A stretch of DNA of 64,000 nt, taken from positions 123,863-187,862 of IMG/VR virus record IMGVR_UViG_3300042090_002485, one strand, 5' to 3'. The stretch comes from a virus. The notes beneath the pieces were generated by a model, which was not told the origin of the DNA, did not search any database, and saw nothing but the letters and a program-made list of their open reading frames with translations. Below are positions 15,826 to 24,163 of this stretch, one piece after another. Position 1 is the stretch's first letter. Every line of letters starts with the position of its first letter. Position numbers and translations under genes: made by a program.

Positions 15826-17078
15826 TCTTCAACGACAGCGACAGAGTGAACGCCCAGCGCATCTTCGAAAACATCGCGGCGCGCACCGCCGATCCCCAAG
15901 GCGGCATTGACCGCGCGTCCTATGGGCGCGGCGAGACGCGTGCGCTCGCGGAACTGTTGATGGAAGCGAACAAGCTCGGCGTCTACGCCGGCACCGACCA
16001 CGCTGACAACCTGGTGATGTCGCTCGAGCAGTCGCTCGCAGTGACGCGCGACAAGGTCACCGTGATCGGGTCGCACCTCGACTCGGTGCCGCGCGGCGGG
16101 AACTACGACGGCCTCGCTGGCGTCGTCGCGGCGTTGCTCATCCTCGGCAAGGCGCGCGAGCGCGGCGTGACGAAGCCGCTCCGCGGCGTCGGCCTGCGCG
16201 GCGAGGAGTCAGCATGGTTCGGCGTGCCGCACCTAGGCGCCAAGGCGATGCTTGGCAAGCTCAGCCTGGCGGACCTCGCGCTGATCCGCCGTGGAGACCC
16301 CGAAGCAACGCTGGCGCGCTGCATGGGTTCGTGTGGCGCCGAGATCGGCAAGGTCGAGAGCGGCTATCGCTCGTTCGAGCCGGCGTCGATCGAGGAGTAC
16401 TGGGAGCTGCACATCGAACAGGGCCCGGTACTGGCGGAGCGTCAGATTCCGGTTGGCATCGTCACCAACATCCGCGGCCACGCCCGCACGACGACGGCGC
16501 GGGTCATCGGCGAAGCCGCGCACTCTGGTACGACGCCGATGGGGAACCGCAAGGACGCGGTGCGCCGGTTCTGTGCGCTCGTAACGATGCTTGCGCAAAC
16601 ACGCAAGCGCATGGCCGTTCGTGATGTCGACATCGTCTTCACTATCGGTACGGTCAACACCGACCCAGCCCGGCATTCGGTGACGACCGTCGCTGATGAA
16701 GTGAAGTTCTCGCTGGACGTACGCAGCGTTGACCCGACGGTTCCTCAGCTCTTCCTCGAACAAGCGAAAGAGCATGGGATGGACACGGACGGCGAAGCGT
16801 GGCTCGATCTAGGATCGGTGCGCTACACCGCGCCGATCTCGCTGAGTCGGCGCCTGATGACGCGCGCGTCGATGGCAGCGCACAGCCTAGGCATTGTTCC
16901 GATGGAACTACCCAGTGGCGCCGGTCACGATGCAGGCGTGTTTGCCGACGCCGGCGTGCCGACTGGCATGATCTTCGTGCGCAACTACCACGGATCGCAC
17001 AACCCGCAGGAAGAAATGCACATGGATGACTTCATGCGCGGCCTGGAAGTGCTGTGGGCTACGGTAATAGGTTCGTAG
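15822..17078 (+). CDS. M20-family amidohydrolase (N-carbamoyl amino acid hydrolase / allantoate amidohydrolase type)
   Basis: 418 aa, full length. SHLDSVPRGGNYDG (His85, Asp87, Asp96), GEES (Glu128, Glu129), ELHIEQGPVL (His197), AAHSGTTPMGNRKDA (His234), PSGAGHDAG (His379) and GSHNPQEEM (His393) are the signatures of the hydantoinase/carbamoylase branch, which uses two metal ions to cleave C-N bonds in carbamoyl amino acids, allantoate or ureido compounds. All key residues are present. It is translationally coupled to VTC-module genes on both sides. Such an enzyme is rare in phages and may be acquired from a host. Confidence 0.9.
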   Translation: MIFNDSDRVNAQRIFENIAARTADPQGGIDRASYGRGETRALAELLMEANKLGVYAGTDHADNLVMSLEQSLAVTRDKVTVIGSHLDSVPRGGNYDGLAGVVAALLILGKARERGVTKPLRGVGLRGEESAWFGVPHLGAKAMLGKLSLADLALIRRGDPEATLARCMGSCGAEIGKVESGYRSFEPASIEEYWELHIEQGPVLAERQIPVGIVTNIRGHARTTTARVIGEAAHSGTTPMGNRKDAVRRFCALVTMLAQTRKRMAVRDVDIVFTIGTVNTDPARHSVTTVADEVKFSLDVRSVDPTVPQLFLEQAKEHGMDTDGEAWLDLGSVRYTAPISLSRRLMTRASMAAHSLGIVPMELPSGAGHDAGVFADAGVPTGMIFVRNYHGSHNPQEEMHMDDFMRGLEVLWATVIGS

Positions 17079-17293
17079 CGCGCAGCGGCACGCGCACGCG
17101 CAAGTACCGCCAAGACCCACTCGTGCACCACGTCATAGAGCACCTGACGCGCGGCGAGAAGAACTTGTTCATCGTCTGCACTGGACATTGGGTCGGTCGC
17201 ACACAAATCAACCTGACGGACGAACCCATCATGTGCGTGCGGTGCTTGGCGTCGATTCAAACGTACCAACGACAGTACCCAAAGGGCCTATGA
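17054..17293 (+). CDS. VTC-module protein, 79 aa
   Basis: DPLVHHVIEH gives His25, IVCTGHW gives Cys42 and IMCVRCLA gives Cys61 and Cys64, with Met in the Thr position. It starts at GTG 17054 inside the end of the M20 gene. Tyr/Gln-rich tail. Confidence 0.7.
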   Translation: MGYGNRFVARSGTRTRKYRQDPLVHHVIEHLTRGEKNLFIVCTGHWVGRTQINLTDEPIMCVRCLASIQTYQRQYPKGL

Positions 17294-17406
17294 CCATCGA
17301 CGACATCATCGAGTTCGTGCACAGCGACAAGCCATTCACCCCAGAGATCGTCGCGGCCGCCGCGGCCATGCTCAACGAACCGGAGAACTCGCGCGCGCGA
17401 TCGTGA
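17290..17406 (+). CDS. Small acidic protein, 38 aa
   Basis: ATGA overlap with the upstream member. MTIDDIIEFVHSD and PEIVAAAAAMLNEPENS form two predicted short helices. Last gene before the promoter at 17423. Confidence 0.5.
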   Translation: MTIDDIIEFVHSDKPFTPEIVAAAAAMLNEPENSRARS

Positions 17407-17422
17407 TGCGGCGTAGGCCGCG

Positions 17423-17451
17423 TTGACGAGCCCTCAACCTTAGCCTATGTT
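17423..17451 (+). promoter_or_regulatory. Sigma-70-like promoter
   Basis: TTGACG (17423-17428), 17-base spacer, TATGTT (17446-17451). It lies in a true intergenic gap, and a TGAGGA ribosome site follows before ATG 17485. This is the best conventional promoter I see in the window and probably starts a new transcription unit. Confidence 0.65.
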
Positions 17452-17484
17452 GGCCCCATAAACCTCTGCCTGAGGAACCACCAC

Positions 17485-19566
17485 ATGACCACCGACAAGT
17501 TCCCGCCGTTCGCGCGGATCGTAGCTGCGTCCTTCCAGGACATCGTCAAGGCCCCGCAGGCCTACATCACCAACATCGACGGCGACGAGCTGTACCGGCG
17601 TTACCTGGCCTCGTTCCCCGAGGGCACCAACCCCATCTTCAAGAAGGTGACCGAGCACGAGTGCTCGTGCTGCAGGCAGTTCATCCGCCGCGCCGGCAAC
17701 GTTGTCTCCATCGGCGACCGCGGCGTCGTTCGCACCATCTGGGACGAAGCCGAAGAGAAGGCGCCTCATCCGTACAACATCGTGGCTTCGTCACTTCGTG
17801 ACGCCGTGCTCAACGCCGAGATCTCGGACCTCTTCCGGGTCGGCGCGAAGGAAGCCGGCTTTGGCGCCGCCACCACGCGATCGATGAACGCCGATGGCCA
17901 AGCGCTGACCTGGAACCACCTCTACACGAACGAGATCCCGCCCGTGCTGCGCATCGCGTCGCCCGACCAGGCCCGCGGCGACTACCGGACAACCGTGCAG
18001 GTGTTCACGCGCGGTCTCGCCGAGCTGGTGCCGGCGGCGCTGGACACGGTCCTGTCGCTCATCGAGGCCAACAACCTGTACCGCGGCGCCGAGCACAAGA
18101 ACGCCGTCGTCGAGTTCATGAAGGCGCAGCGGGCGTTCTTGGCCTTGGCCGATAGCCCGCGCGCGCAGAACATCTTCGCGTGGACCCACGCAACCGGCCC
18201 GGCGTCGCGGTTCCGCAACACCGTGATCGGCACGCTCGTGCAGGACCTCAGCGAGGGGCGCGACGTCGAGAGCGCCGTCGCCAGCTTCGAGCAGAAGGTG
18301 GCGCCGACCAACTACAAGCGCACCACGGCGGTCATCACGCCCGCCATGGTGAAGAAGGCGATGGAGACCATCGAGACGTTGGGCCTCGAGCCCGCGCTCG
18401 AGCGTCGCTTCGCCACCATCGGCGACATCTCGGTCCGCGACGTGAAGTGGGTCGACGGCACGGTCAAGCCCGCCATGAAGGGCGGGATCGGCGACGTGCT
18501 CATGAAGGCTGCTGTTGTGAACAACAGCAAGCATGACGCGGAGCGCGCCGAGGACATCGGACTCGAGGCCTTTGTCGAGCGCGTGTTGCCGGAGGCGACC
18601 GGCGTCGAGGTCTTCCTCAAGGGCGAGCACCTCGGCAACCTGATGTCGCTGACGGCGCCCGTACACCCGGAGCCCAAGCAGCTGTTCCGCTGGAACAACG
18701 ACTTCGCATGGAGCTACGGCGGCAACGTCACCGACTCGATCGCCGAGCGCGTCAAGAAGGCCGGCGGCAAGGTCGAGGACGCGACCCTGCGTGTGTCCCT
18801 GTCGTGGTTCAACTACGATGACTTGGACTTGCACATCCACGAGCCAGCTGGGCGCGGCGTCGGCGGTCTGCGCGACCATATCTTCTATGGCAACAAGCGC
18901 GGCGCGAGCGGCGGCGCCCTCGACGTCGACATGAACGCCGGCGGCAACAGGCAGTCGCGCGAGCCCGTCGAGAACGTCGTCTGGATGGACAAGATGCCGA
19001 GCGGCGCCTACAAGGTTGTCGTCAACAACTACGTCAAGATCGAGTCCAGTGACGTCGGCTTCGTGATCGAGGTGGAGTGCGGCGGCAAGCTCTCGCACTA
19101 CTCCTACAACAAGGCGGTGCGCGACAAGCAGGACATCCACGTCGTCACCCTGCACATGACGGAAGGGCGCATCGAGAAGGTCGAAATGGGTGACCCGGCC
19201 ATCACGGCGTCGAACATCACCCAGACGAAGTGGGGGCTCACGACCGAGCAGTACGTGAAGGTCGACGCCGTCACGCTGTCGCCCAACTACTGGGGCGACA
19301 ACGCGATGGGCAACAAGCACACGTTCTTCGTCTTGCACGGCTGCAAGAACGACGAGCCCACGCGTGGCATCTACAACGAGTTCCTGCACCCGCGTCTCGA
19401 GGCCCACCGCAAGGTGTTCGAGATCATCGGCGACAAGACCAAGTGCCAGCCGACGGAGAACCAGCTCTCGGGGCTGGGCTTCTCGTCGACGAAGCGCGCG
19501 AGCGTCCTTGCGCGGGTCCAGCAGGGCAGCAAGCAGCGGCTGTTCAACATCCACGTCGGGACGTAG
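17485..19566 (+). CDS. Large conserved phage-type protein with YfaP/DUF2135-like C-terminal domain
   Basis: 693 aa. The N-terminal 70 residues contain HECSCCRQFIRR, a possible metal site. A long alpha-rich middle follows. Residues about 430-560 (LRVSLSWFNYDDLDLHIHEP, IFYGNKRG, LDVDMNAGG, SGAYKVVVNNY) form a beta-sandwich like the YfaP/DUF2135 domain, with DLDL and DVDMN loops that could bind calcium. Own promoter. The complete gene suggests a defined role, but it is unknown. Confidence 0.8.
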   Translation: MTTDKFPPFARIVAASFQDIVKAPQAYITNIDGDELYRRYLASFPEGTNPIFKKVTEHECSCCRQFIRRAGNVVSIGDRGVVRTIWDEAEEKAPHPYNIVASSLRDAVLNAEISDLFRVGAKEAGFGAATTRSMNADGQALTWNHLYTNEIPPVLRIASPDQARGDYRTTVQVFTRGLAELVPAALDTVLSLIEANNLYRGAEHKNAVVEFMKAQRAFLALADSPRAQNIFAWTHATGPASRFRNTVIGTLVQDLSEGRDVESAVASFEQKVAPTNYKRTTAVITPAMVKKAMETIETLGLEPALERRFATIGDISVRDVKWVDGTVKPAMKGGIGDVLMKAAVVNNSKHDAERAEDIGLEAFVERVLPEATGVEVFLKGEHLGNLMSLTAPVHPEPKQLFRWNNDFAWSYGGNVTDSIAERVKKAGGKVEDATLRVSLSWFNYDDLDLHIHEPAGRGVGGLRDHIFYGNKRGASGGALDVDMNAGGNRQSREPVENVVWMDKMPSGAYKVVVNNYVKIESSDVGFVIEVECGGKLSHYSYNKAVRDKQDIHVVTLHMTEGRIEKVEMGDPAITASNITQTKWGLTTEQYVKVDAVTLSPNYWGDNAMGNKHTFFVLHGCKNDEPTRGIYNEFLHPRLEAHRKVFEIIGDKTKCQPTENQLSGLGFSSTKRASVLARVQQGSKQRLFNIHVGT

Positions 19567-19589
19567 TCGTGCGGGATTACCTTATTCTC

Positions 19590-20525
19590 ATGACGACGAC
19601 GACGACGACGCTCTCCATCCTCCGCCACGCTCGCTCGACCGGCGAGATCATCGCCGCAGTCGATCACCTCCTGCAGCTCGGCTACTCGCCGGACCGCGCC
19701 GCCAAGGCCGTGGCGCCGTACGTCCTGCTCGATCTCGCGCTGGTCGCGGTCCGCCGTCAGGTCGACGCGGCACTCGCCTCGCTGTCGCTTGCCGACCAGG
19801 AGGCCGCGGAGTCGGCGGCGGCCAGCCTGCGCGGCTACGGGCGCGGCGACCCGCGCCCCTACGAGTGGCAGTTGCTGCGCGCTGTGTGTATCCATGACGT
19901 CACCAGCGCCAACCTGGAGGCCGCGTGGGACGACCACGAGCACGAGGCCGGCGACGAGTCGCAGTGCGACTGCGCCAACGTCGATGATGCCATCGAGCAG
20001 GCGACCGCGACCGCCGCGGTGTGCGAGGCGACTGTCGACGCCGCTCGCGCGGCGCTCCGCGACAGCGACGAGATCCGACGCTACGAGATCCGTGACGACA
20101 ACGGTGCGTGGCACGTCGACTCGACGCCTGCCGATCTCGATGACGACGTGGCCGCGTCCGTCCGTGACGGCGACTGGGATGCAGAGGGCCGCTCGTGGAC
20201 GTGGCATGGCCGGTCGAGCTGCGCCGCGACCGGCGAAGAGCACACGCACTCGGTCGAGATCGCCGCGGAGGTCCCGGACTGCGTCGACGACGAGCACGAC
20301 TGGCAGAGCCCGCACTCGGTGCTCGGCGGTCTCCGGGAGAATCCCGGGGTGTGGGGCAAGGGCGGCGGCGTGATGATCCGCGAGGTCTGCGCGCACTGCG
20401 GGCGCTACCGGCTGATCGACACGTGGGCCGACGACGGCCGTGGCGGTCACGAGCGTCACGAGTCGTACGAGGACGCCGACGAGGATTCGCTCGCGTGGGT
20501 GCGCGAGCGCGCGGAGGCTGCCTAG
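19590..20525 (+). CDS. Conserved hypothetical protein with zinc-ribbon C-terminus
   Basis: 311 aa from ATG 19590; GTG 19569 would add 7 residues. Ala-rich helices (residues 10-85) lead to an acidic middle. The C-terminus has VCAHCGRYRLIDTWA, a C-x2-C half ribbon, within a region (NPGVWGKGGGVMI) that looks strongly conserved. Function unknown; it may act with the 17485 protein. Confidence 0.75.
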   Translation: MTTTTTTLSILRHARSTGEIIAAVDHLLQLGYSPDRAAKAVAPYVLLDLALVAVRRQVDAALASLSLADQEAAESAAASLRGYGRGDPRPYEWQLLRAVCIHDVTSANLEAAWDDHEHEAGDESQCDCANVDDAIEQATATAAVCEATVDAARAALRDSDEIRRYEIRDDNGAWHVDSTPADLDDDVAASVRDGDWDAEGRSWTWHGRSSCAATGEEHTHSVEIAAEVPDCVDDEHDWQSPHSVLGGLRENPGVWGKGGGVMIREVCAHCGRYRLIDTWADDGRGGHERHESYEDADEDSLAWVRERAEAA

Positions 20526-20615
20526 ATGCCGCGCGCGACCGCGAACTTGAAATCGAAGTAGCCCGCGAACGTTGCGCGGCTGCGTTCAACAACCTGCACT
20601 GAAAGAGAAACGACC

Positions 20616-21023
20616 ATGAACAACAACATCTTCGAGTACGCCACCCGTTCCAAGCTCCGCTTCGCCTCGCCGCGCGGGGAGCTGTCCGTCGAGCAGCTGT
20701 GGGACATCCCGCTCCGCTCCAAGGACGACTTCAACCTCAACACCCTCGCCAAGACCGCCAACAAGGCGCTCAAGGACATCACGGAGGAGAGCTTCGTCGA
20801 GTCGAAGAAGACCGCCGAGCACACGCGGCGCGAGATGGCCCTCGAGGTCGTCAAGTACATCATCGACATCAAGCTGACCGAGGAAAAGGCCGCTGAGACC
20901 CATGCGGCCCGGAAGCAAGAGAAGGAGAAGCTCCTCGAGATCCTCGCCGAGAAGCAGGCCGGCAAGCTCAGCGAGCTGTCGGAGAAGGAGCTGCAGCGCA
21001 AGATCGCGGCGCTGGAGGACTAG
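20616..21023 (+). CDS. Conserved phage-type helical protein
   Basis: 135 aa, ATG with AAAGAGAAACG upstream. KLRFASPRGELSVEQLWDIP followed by long charged helices (KTAEHTRREMALEVVKYIID, KQEKEKLLEILAEKQAG) resembles a small helical protein often seen in phage genomes. Coiled-coil character suggests oligomerisation. Confidence 0.75.
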   Translation: MNNNIFEYATRSKLRFASPRGELSVEQLWDIPLRSKDDFNLNTLAKTANKALKDITEESFVESKKTAEHTRREMALEVVKYIIDIKLTEEKAAETHAARKQEKEKLLEILAEKQAGKLSELSEKELQRKIAALED

Positions 21024-21064
21024 CGCAAGAAGTTCTACGCGACCAAGGAACACAGGAGGAGAGC

Positions 21065-21328
21065 ATGACAAGTCCCGAAGACTTGAAGAAGACCGAGGCA
21101 CTGTTCTGGCAGGAACCGTTCGACGCAGAGGCTGTCACCAGCGCAATGGAAGTGCTGGACCCGCCTGCCTTGTTGTCATTGTTCAACGTGTTGGTCGACG
21201 CGGCCAAGGACAACACCGAGCAGCGCACACGACTCACCAAGGCAAACCAGGCGTTGGCGGCCTTGCCTCGATACAACGAGCTGATGCTGCGGCTGCACGA
21301 GTGGCGTAAAACGAGAGGCCGCCAGTAA
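21065..21328 (+). CDS. Helical hypothetical protein, 87 aa
   Basis: ATG with AGGAGGAG upstream. Entirely helical and acidic, with a LDPPALLSLFNVLVDAAKD core. Unknown function. Confidence 0.7.
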   Translation: MTSPEDLKKTEALFWQEPFDAEAVTSAMEVLDPPALLSLFNVLVDAAKDNTEQRTRLTKANQALAALPRYNELMLRLHEWRKTRGRQ

Positions 21329-21329
21329 G

Positions 21330-21527
21330 ATGCTCAAGCGCATCAAGCAGGACTTCGACATCGTCCCGCGTAACGAGTACATGAGCGGGGGTCTCGCACG
21401 CGACTGGACGCCTCGATCAAACACGAGCGTCATCGTGCGTGTGTTGCCGGGCTACCGTGCGCATTTCGAGGCGGAGTTCGATGGACAGGGGAAGCTCCTG
21501 TCCATCGGACAGTGGGAAGAGCTGTGA
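21330..21527 (+). CDS. Small beta-rich protein, 65 aa
   Basis: Begins two bases after the upstream stop and ends in a GTGA overlap. Strands SVIVRVLPGY and AHFEAEFDGQGKLLSIGQW suggest a small beta sheet. No family recognised. Confidence 0.65.
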   Translation: MLKRIKQDFDIVPRNEYMSGGLARDWTPRSNTSVIVRVLPGYRAHFEAEFDGQGKLLSIGQWEEL

Positions 21528-22060
21528 CGCGCGAGACGGTTAAGCAGTGCAAGAGCTGCCCGTGGCGTGTCGATTGCGTGCCCGATCGTGACATCCCTAA
21601 CTACGTCAGGAGTCTCCACAAGGGTCTCGACGGCACCATCGCAGAGCCGGGAGACCTGCGCGGGTTGCGCGCGACCACGCTGCGCGTGATGGCCTGCCAC
21701 TACTCCAAGCCCAGCGAAGAATTCCCGTGCGCGGGCTGGTTGTACAACCAGCTCGGTCCCGGCAACAACATCGCGGTGCGGCTCCGTGTGATGACCGGCA
21801 AGATGCCGGCACCGGAAGTTGATGGGCCGCAACACGAAACTTTCGAGGAAACGTTATGCGCACCTTCGGATGGGCAGACGACCATGGAGTCGTGCACGAC
21901 GTCGTCCCTCGCTCGAGCGACCTTTGGGGCACCATCGTCTACCAGTTGCGCTGCCGCCCCACCCAAAACATCCGCTACCTGGCCTACACCGAAAACACGA
22001 CGACGTGCGTCCAGTGCATCGCCGACGCGGTCCGCGACGAGAAGGGGACGTAAGCCGTGA
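21524..22060 (+). CDS. DUF6283-like Cys protein with anomalous read-through tail
   Basis: From GTG 21524 the first about 110 residues (KQCKSCPWRVDC, ACHYSKPSEEFPCAGWLY, then NIAVRLR) match the DUF6283 pattern of paired Cys. The frame then continues for about 67 low-complexity residues directly through the next gene in another frame. A stop near 21855 would be expected, so a stop or one base may have been lost. Confidence 0.65.
   Translation: MTRETVKQCKSCPWRVDCVPDRDIPNYVRSLHKGLDGTIAEPGDLRGLRATTLRVMACHYSKPSEEFPCAGWLYNQLGPGNNIAVRLRVMTGKMPAPEVDGPQHETFEETLCAPSDGQTTMESCTTSSLARATFGAPSSTSCAAAPPKTSATWPTPKTRRRASSASPTRSATRRGRKP
21856..22053 (+). CDS. VTC-module protein, 65 aa
   Basis: First gene of array 2. 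DDHGVVHDV gives His14, LRCRP gives Cys33 and TTCVQCIA gives Cys51 and Cys54. GAGGAA lies before the ATG. The whole gene is overlapped in another frame by the upstream reading frame. Confidence 0.8.
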   Translation: MRTFGWADDHGVVHDVVPRSSDLWGTIVYQLRCRPTQNIRYLAYTENTTTCVQCIADAVRDEKGT

Positions 22061-22482
22061 AGACCGAGGGCTTCAAGGTCGGCGACGTCGTCTTCTACGA
22101 CGGGCGGCGCGCAAGGGTGACGACGGTACTCGCTGGTGAGTACGGTCAGCGCGTCGAGTTCCGTATTGACCAGGGCGGGGCCATCATCACGACAACGCCT
22201 GGCCTCGACCCAAGGTTCAGCGCAGAAGACACGTCGACGCCTGACTTCATTGTAGCCGACGGTCACCCGGCCATCGACAGCTATGGTGTCGTTCACGCGT
22301 GCCACGACAACCTGCGCGGGCATCCGCAGGCAGTGTCAATCTGCTCGTCGGTCAACGCCTTCCATCGGGTGATCCCATGCGAGAGTACAGTACTTACGTG
22401 CGTACGCTGCATCAACACCACCAAGGCCTGGACGGTGCCCATTTATGAACGAGCCTATGATCGGGACGTGGATCTGCTCTAA
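22057..22482 (+). CDS. SH3-like domain fused to VTC module
   Basis: 141 aa. Residues 5-37 (GFKVGDVVFYDGRRARVTTV, then VEFRID) resemble a KOW/SH3-like small barrel. The module follows: DSYGVVHAC with His80, SICSS with Cys96 and VLTCVRCIN with Cys115 and Cys118, then a tyrosine-containing tail. A fusion that may bring the module to a nucleic-acid or protein partner. Confidence 0.75.
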   Translation: MKTEGFKVGDVVFYDGRRARVTTVLAGEYGQRVEFRIDQGGAIITTTPGLDPRFSAEDTSTPDFIVADGHPAIDSYGVVHACHDNLRGHPQAVSICSSVNAFHRVIPCESTVLTCVRCINTTKAWTVPIYERAYDRDVDLL

Positions 22483-22657
22483 TGGACTTACACACAGTGT
22501 GGTGGTCGAGCAATCCTACGGGAACCGGCTCGAGACCTGTTGTGGCCTGAAGTTACCATGGCGAGCGGCTGACCACGTAGCGAAGCATATGGACAAACGT
22601 AGACTGGTGACGTGTGTGCTATGCGTCGGCTGTGATGACGACGACCATAACGACTAA
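22445..22657 (+). CDS. VTC-module protein, 70 aa
   Basis: SNGLTHSV gives His17, ETCCGL gives Cys32 and Cys33, and LVTCVLCVG gives Cys57 and Cys60, then an acidic tail (CDDDDHND). It overlaps the upstream gene by 38 bases; ATG 22457 is a shorter option. Confidence 0.75.
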   Translation: MNEPMIGTWICSNGLTHSVVVEQSYGNRLETCCGLKLPWRAADHVAKHMDKRRLVTCVLCVGCDDDDHND

Positions 22658-22844
22658 ATGGGCACTCCGTGGTCCGCTGCAGGCCGTTCTTTTGGACGGC
22701 GTAATGCACTACGCGCTGTCGTCCGGGGTGTTAACCTGCGACACGTTTCCTATCGGACCTGAGTATCTCCACGAAGACAACGTACCGGACCAGGTTGCGA
22801 CCTGCGTGTGGTGCTGCGTTCACAAGACCAAGAGGACCCCATGA
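22635..22844 (+). CDS. VTC-module protein, 69 aa
   Basis: LDGVMHYAL gives His25, LTCDT gives Cys35 and ATCVWCCV gives Cys57 and Cys60. ATG 22635 lies inside the previous gene; no good ribosome site, so translation is probably coupled. Confidence 0.7.
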   Translation: MTTTITTKWALRGPLQAVLLDGVMHYALSSGVLTCDTFPIGPEYLHEDNVPDQVATCVWCCVHKTKRTP

Positions 22845-23272
22845 AGCTTGCGCAAGCCCTGTATCACCTCTACTGCGACGACGCCGGTTGGAAGAACTTC
22901 CAAGGCAACAAGTGCCCGCAGTGGGACGAGCTGCCGGAGCCCATCCGCACCCACTGGACAGTGGTCGCGCAGATGTTCGAGAGCCTGACGTTCAACCGAC
23001 TCGTCGCGATGCGTGACCGTCCCGAGATGTTCGCGTGCACCTACGACGGGTTCCTCGGCCAGCTCGGCACGATCTTCGACTACGCGACGGTGTACCTCTC
23101 CCCTGGCACGCGCGACAAAGCGTCGCGCGAGCACATGATGAAGCTCGTGCACGACGGCCCGAGCGGCGTGATTCAGGCCAATGCGCGCTTTGGTGACGAC
23201 GAGGCCTCGCTCGAGTGGGCACGAGCCGCCGTCGACCAGACGAAGAAGCGCATCGAGGAGCTGACGGCATGA
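22841..23272 (+). CDS. Helical hypothetical protein, 143 aa
   Basis: ATG with AGAGGA upstream. It has the regions LYHLYCDDAGWKNFQGNKCP and WDELPEPIRTHWTVVAQMFE, and a C-terminal charged helix. It interrupts the array without a VTC module. Function not recognised. Confidence 0.7.
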   Translation: MKLAQALYHLYCDDAGWKNFQGNKCPQWDELPEPIRTHWTVVAQMFESLTFNRLVAMRDRPEMFACTYDGFLGQLGTIFDYATVYLSPGTRDKASREHMMKLVHDGPSGVIQANARFGDDEASLEWARAAVDQTKKRIEELTA

Positions 23273-23577
23273 TCGTGGGCATGATCGAGGGCGTCGTCCA
23301 GGACGACATCGCCGAGCTGGAGGTGCCGGTCTTCCTGGCGTGGGACGCGCCTACCCTCGTCACCCACGCGGCAACGCTCTACCGCACGGGAAAGCCCTAC
23401 ATCTGGTGCTACGGCGAGGTCCAGGATATGAACGTCACCCTTGCACACCGTAACCCAGTGACGTGCGTGCTATGCCGCGCGCGCGGTCCGCGCGGAGTGT
23501 GGATTGCCACCGGGAGCAGGCACGGACGTGTCGAAATGCGTCGCGGTGCGCCCAGTATCACGCTGGATACGGAATGA
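23269..23577 (+). CDS. VTC-module protein with extra C-terminal tail, 102 aa
   Basis: PTLVTHAAT gives His33, IWCYGE gives Cys47 and PVTCVLCRA gives Cys66 and Cys69. A 30-residue basic tail follows the module (GVWIATGSRHGRVEMRRG), unlike most members. Confidence 0.75.
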   Translation: MIVGMIEGVVQDDIAELEVPVFLAWDAPTLVTHAATLYRTGKPYIWCYGEVQDMNVTLAHRNPVTCVLCRARGPRGVWIATGSRHGRVEMRRGAPSITLDTE

Positions 23578-23810
23578 CCGAGCGGGCGTACGTGAAGGCG
23601 CTCTCGCCGTACGACACGCTCACGCACCTAGCGGAGGAAACCTTGGGAACATGGCGAGGTGACATTGCGTCGGTCCTCCAGCTGCCGTGCCGCCCGGGGA
23701 CTACCGAAATTCTGCCCGCGTCGGTGTTCTTGGGTGAGGACGACGCGGTCGTGACGTGCGCGCTGTGCCTGGCCGCCATGGTTAACAACCCATCCAAGGA
23801 GCCGCCGTGA
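23574..23810 (+). CDS. VTC-module protein, 78 aa
   Basis: YDTLTHLAE gives His18, LPCRPG gives Cys39 and VVTCALCLA gives Cys62 and Cys65. ATGA overlap. Confidence 0.8.
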   Translation: MTERAYVKALSPYDTLTHLAEETLGTWRGDIASVLQLPCRPGTTEILPASVFLGEDDAVVTCALCLAAMVNNPSKEPP

Positions 23811-24163
23811 GGGGCGCGCAGTTCGACGGCGACATTGCTACAGCGTCCGCCGAGAAGCTGCTCGAGGAGTTCGAGCGCCTCGAGGCCGAAGAGCGCGCGT
23901 TCATCACGGACAACCAGCACCACCTGCTGGCAGACATGGAGAACCCCTACGACGGCCTGCTCGAGCTGATCGGCAAAGCAAGCCAGGCGCGGTTTAAGTG
24001 CACAGTGCGCTTCCTGCGCGAAAACGGGGTCGTGCGCGCGTCGTGGACGCACGCGGGCGTCACTCACAACTACCTGGGCCGCGGTTGGTGCGCAGGCAAG
24101 GTGCGGCTCGACCGCCCGACGCAGCCAGTGACCTGCGTCGAGTGCTTGGCGAGGCATCCATGA
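23807..24163 (+). CDS. Helix-extended VTC-module protein, 118 aa
   Basis: An acidic helical extension (residues 12-60, SAEKLLEEFERLEAEERAF) precedes the module: HAGVTHNY with His87, GWCAGK with Cys95 and PVTCVECLA with Cys110 and Cys113. A composite protein. Confidence 0.8.
   Translation: MRGAQFDGDIATASAEKLLEEFERLEAEERAFITDNQHHLLADMENPYDGLLELIGKASQARFKCTVRFLRENGVVRASWTHAGVTHNYLGRGWCAGKVRLDRPTQPVTCVECLARHP

Noticed and set aside
17791-19554. 587-codon minus-strand frame opposite the 693-residue protein
   Set aside because: It is the usual antisense frame of high-GC coding DNA, and the plus-strand gene has a promoter, ribosome site and a recognisable domain.
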